From: Rhizomicrobium sp.
Lineage (GTDB): Bacteria > Pseudomonadota > Alphaproteobacteria > Micropepsales > Micropepsaceae
Direction of reading: 5' to 3'
Assembly (NCBI GenBank): GCA_037200385.1
Contig: JBBCGL010000001.1
Span: 4,789,418 to 4,853,417 of the forward strand
DNA length: 64,000 bases
Each line of letters opens with the position of its first letter. The stretch's first letter is position 1. The translations under genes were made by a program, and so were the position numbers. Below, in pieces: positions 61,817 to 64,000 of this stretch. The notes under the pieces are model-generated. The model was given only the letters and a program-made list of their open reading frames with translations, did not search any database and was not told where the DNA came from.

Positions 61817-63328
61817 ATGGGTACCGCCAGCAGCCTGATAGTGCGCACCGCACAAGGGACGTTGCAGGGCGGCGTGGAAAACGGTGTCCGCGTTTTTCGC
61901 GGCGTGCCTTACGGGCGCGTGTCTGCGGCCTTGCGGTTTTGCGCGCCAAAGCCGCCCGCCGCGTGGTCCGGAGACCGCTTGGCCGTCGCGGCAGGTCCCA
62001 TCTGCCCGCAGAATGACGATGACGGCGTAGGTGCCTATCTGGCGTTCGCGCAGGACGAAGACTGTCTCAACCTGTCGATCTGGGCACCACAGGCTCCAGG
62101 TCCGCATCCCGTCCTCGTCTGGTTCCATGGTGGCGCCTTCGTGACCGGCACGGGCGCGCTCTCGCTTTACGACGGCAGCACGCTGGCGCGCGAGCAGAAC
62201 ATCGTGGTCGTGAGCGTGAACTATCGCCTCGGCGTCCTCGGCTGGCCACCGTTCCAGGTACGGGGCGCGAGCGTCTCCAACAATCTCGGGCTTCTCGACT
62301 GCGTCGCGGCGCTGCAATGGTTGCGGGCCAACATCGCCGCGTTCGGCGGCGATCCGGACAACGTCACGCAATCGGGCCAGTCTGCCGGCGCGATGATCTC
62401 CGCCATGCTCGGCCTTGTGCCGCAGGCCCGCGGCCTGTTCGCCAAGGCCGCACCGATGAGCCTGCAGACGTTGGTCGCACTCGAGCCAGAGCGGCAGGCG
62501 CGCTACACGCGCGCGATCCTCACGGCCCTGGATCTCGGTCCCGAAGATATGGACAAACTCGCGGCGGCGCCGGTCGCGGCGCTGCTGAAGGCGCAGTGGC
62601 AGGTTCGCCAAGCGGCGATGTCCGCGGTCGACACGGTCGAGCAATTGCGCTGGCCGTTCATGCCGAATGTCGACGGCATCCTGTTCACCGGCGATCCCGC
62701 GAACGAGATGGCGGCGCTCCGCCGGACATGGCCGCTTCTGACCGGCGCGACGGCAGAAGAGCTGGTCGTCACGCCGTTGCAGCTCGCGGCCAACCCGACG
62801 GCGGCGCAGCTTTCGACCCGGGCGGCGACGCTGGCAGGCCTCGCCAGGCTGTTTGACGCGGCGGCGGCTGAGCGGATCTGGCGCGTCTATGCAGAAGCCT
62901 ATCCCGCCGCGTCGGAAAGCGAGTTGTCGGGCCTCATCGCCACCGACAAGGATTACCGCATCCCGGCGCTACGCCTTGCAGAAGCGCCGACCGCACAGGC
63001 CGATGCCTTCACCTACACTTTCACCTATCGCGGCCGCGGGCCGTACTATCCCAATGCGCATCACGCACTCGACCTGCCGTTCTGGTTCGGGACGCTGCGA
63101 GAGCCGCGCTATGCCGGATTCTTCCTGGGCGGTGACGCGACCGAGGCCGAGCTCGCGCTTTCGCGGAAGATGCGCGACGCCCTGGGCGCCTTCATGCGCA
63201 GCGGCGATCCGGGCTGGCCAGCCTATCGCACGGGCATGCGCGAGACGATGATCTTCGGGCTTCCGGGCGGCGCCGCACGCGATCCGCAGGGCAGCACCCG
63301 CGCGGTGTGGGAGGGCCTGATACCGTGA
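61817..63328 (+). CDS. Type B carboxylesterase
   Basis: 503 residues. Type-B carboxylesterase hallmarks: N-terminal GVPYGR, EDCLNLSIW, oxyanion region WFHGGAFVTG and nucleophile GQSAGA, with Ser near residue 195. A late YPNAHHALDLPFWFG holds the probable catalytic His. It hydrolyses carboxylic esters such as lactones or acyl glycosides. No signal peptide, so it acts in the cytoplasm. Its stop overlaps the next gene (GTGA). Confidence 0.9.
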   Translation: MGTASSLIVRTAQGTLQGGVENGVRVFRGVPYGRVSAALRFCAPKPPAAWSGDRLAVAAGPICPQNDDDGVGAYLAFAQDEDCLNLSIWAPQAPGPHPVLVWFHGGAFVTGTGALSLYDGSTLAREQNIVVVSVNYRLGVLGWPPFQVRGASVSNNLGLLDCVAALQWLRANIAAFGGDPDNVTQSGQSAGAMISAMLGLVPQARGLFAKAAPMSLQTLVALEPERQARYTRAILTALDLGPEDMDKLAAAPVAALLKAQWQVRQAAMSAVDTVEQLRWPFMPNVDGILFTGDPANEMAALRRTWPLLTGATAEELVVTPLQLAANPTAAQLSTRAATLAGLARLFDAAAAERIWRVYAEAYPAASESELSGLIATDKDYRIPALRLAEAPTAQADAFTYTFTYRGRGPYYPNAHHALDLPFWFGTLREPRYAGFFLGGDATEAELALSRKMRDALGAFMRSGDPGWPAYRTGMRETMIFGLPGGAARDPQGSTRAVWEGLIP

Positions 63329-64000
63329 GCGCATCGCTTGACAGGGCGGCGTCGCGCCGGCCCGAACCGACAGGCAGCTTCGCGCAGCTCCGCCGCGACA
63401 TCGCCGAGTGCGGCTATGGCATCCTGCTCGGCGCGCTCGACGCCGATCTGTTGGCGCGGCTGAAGCAGCGGGTGGCCGAACAGGCGGCCGCCGAGCGCGA
63501 GGCCGGCGTGGCCTATTATTTCGGCGACGACCTGACGGGCATGCCGGCGACGCGCGGCGGTCCGGATCCCGCGCCCAACCAGCGGCTAAGCAACTTGCTC
63601 AACAAGGGCCGTGTCTTCCGCGAGCTCCTCCACCATCCCGCCATCGCCGAAGTGGTGCTGCCGATGATGGGTGGGCGCACGCTGCTCTCCAGCCTGAGCG
63701 CGATGATCATGAAGCGCGGCGGCGTGGCGCAGGTGCTGCACAGCGACCAGCAATTCGTGCCGTTCCGCACGCCGCTCCCGATGGTCGGCAACGTCGTGTG
63801 GATGCTGGTCGATTTCACGCGCGACAACGGCGCGACCCGCGTCGTGCCTGGCTCGCATCTGTGGGAGCCGCCGTCGATCCGGATCGAGAAGGACGCGGCA
63901 GGCGTTGCGAACCTGGTCCAGTCCGAGGTCGAGCCCGTGATCGCCGAAGCGCCGGCCGGATCGGCGCTGATCTTCGATGGACGGCTCTGGCACGGCGCTG
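63325..64000 (+). CDS. Phytanoyl-CoA dioxygenase (PhyH) family protein, partial
   Basis: The GTG at 63325 overlaps the esterase stop; the frame stays open to the window end (225 residues so far). The 2OG-Fe(II) signature shows H and D in VLHSDQQF (about residue 138-140), GATRVVPGSHLWEP, then WHGA with the second His at the very end. Only the first part of the protein is here. PhyH enzymes hydroxylate CoA esters or small molecules; in this operon it might attack the acid released by the esterase. Confidence 0.8.
   Translation, partial: MSASLDRAASRRPEPTGSFAQLRRDIAECGYGILLGALDADLLARLKQRVAEQAAAEREAGVAYYFGDDLTGMPATRGGPDPAPNQRLSNLLNKGRVFRELLHHPAIAEVVLPMMGGRTLLSSLSAMIMKRGGVAQVLHSDQQFVPFRTPLPMVGNVVWMLVDFTRDNGATRVVPGSHLWEPPSIRIEKDAAGVANLVQSEVEPVIAEAPAGSALIFDGRLWHGA

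Noticed and set aside
1-64000. tRNA or rRNA genes
   Set aside because: No cloverleaf-like segment with TTCRA box or conserved rRNA sequence was noticed while reading.

Overview
The window is GC-rich (roughly 60-65% by eye), densely coded and typical of an environmental alphaproteobacterium. It has several TonB-dependent receptors, a FecI-like ECF sigma factor, an NtrY/NtrC-like sigma-54 system, TetR-controlled catabolic operons and 4- to 8-base gene overlaps. Caulobacterales, Sphingomonadales or a Rhizomicrobium-like lineage are plausible, but nothing here fixes the genus.

Layout. 0-11.8 kb: a peptide/amino-acid catabolic block with the end of a TonB receptor, a GPH-type symporter, an HPPD-like dioxygenase, a YCII protein, a divergent SDR, a DgcA-like racemase/epimerase, a glutamine amidotransferase-like protein, a DHDPS/NAL-family aldolase, a DgcN-like DUF1611 protein, an ECF sigma factor, an FAH-family hydrolase, a branched-chain aminotransferase and a membrane-anchored alpha/beta hydrolase. 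11.9-13.6 kb: remnants of a thioesterase domain and an MFS transporter, homologous to intact genes 14-20 kb further on. 13.6-26.0 kb: an Rhs polymorphic-toxin island with a 2007-residue secreted SpvB/FG-GAP/YD-repeat protein ending in a barnase-like tip next to a barstar-like immunity gene. It is followed by displaced toxin tips, candidate immunity genes (several exported or lipoproteins) and two further partial copies of the Rhs core. 26.0-32.3 kb: a small biosynthetic locus with an MFS exporter, an asparagine-synthetase/lasso-cyclase-like protein and an A-T-TE NRPS-like enzyme. 32.4-34.6 kb: a TonB receptor and a transposase scrap. 34.8-42.2 kb: an NtrY-like kinase and sigma-54 activator divergent from a MacAB-like ABC exporter operon that has a canonical -24/-12 promoter. 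42.3-50.6 kb: a CapA-like phosphatase, then a compact RiPP locus with a LuxR-type pseudo-response regulator, a C39-peptidase ABC transporter, a short HlyD-like protein, a 45-residue precursor with a His-rich core, a radical SAM/SPASM maturase, an HExxH-type putative peptide hydroxylase and a 2OG-Fe(II) oxygenase. 50.8-64 kb: two TetR-regulated operons with a desaturase plus FAD oxidoreductase, then a D-aminoacylase-like amidohydrolase, TonB receptor, APH-like kinase, AttH-like protein, carboxylesterase and the start of a PhyH-family dioxygenase.

The two most interesting systems are the RiPP locus (a 10-residue core rich in His and two different predicted 2-oxoglutarate hydroxylases beside a radical SAM enzyme) and the Rhs island, where repeats of about 1 kb and 0.5 kb lie next to silent toxin tips and would allow tip switching by recombination. 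All homology statements come from reading sequence and motif recall; no search or alignment program was run.
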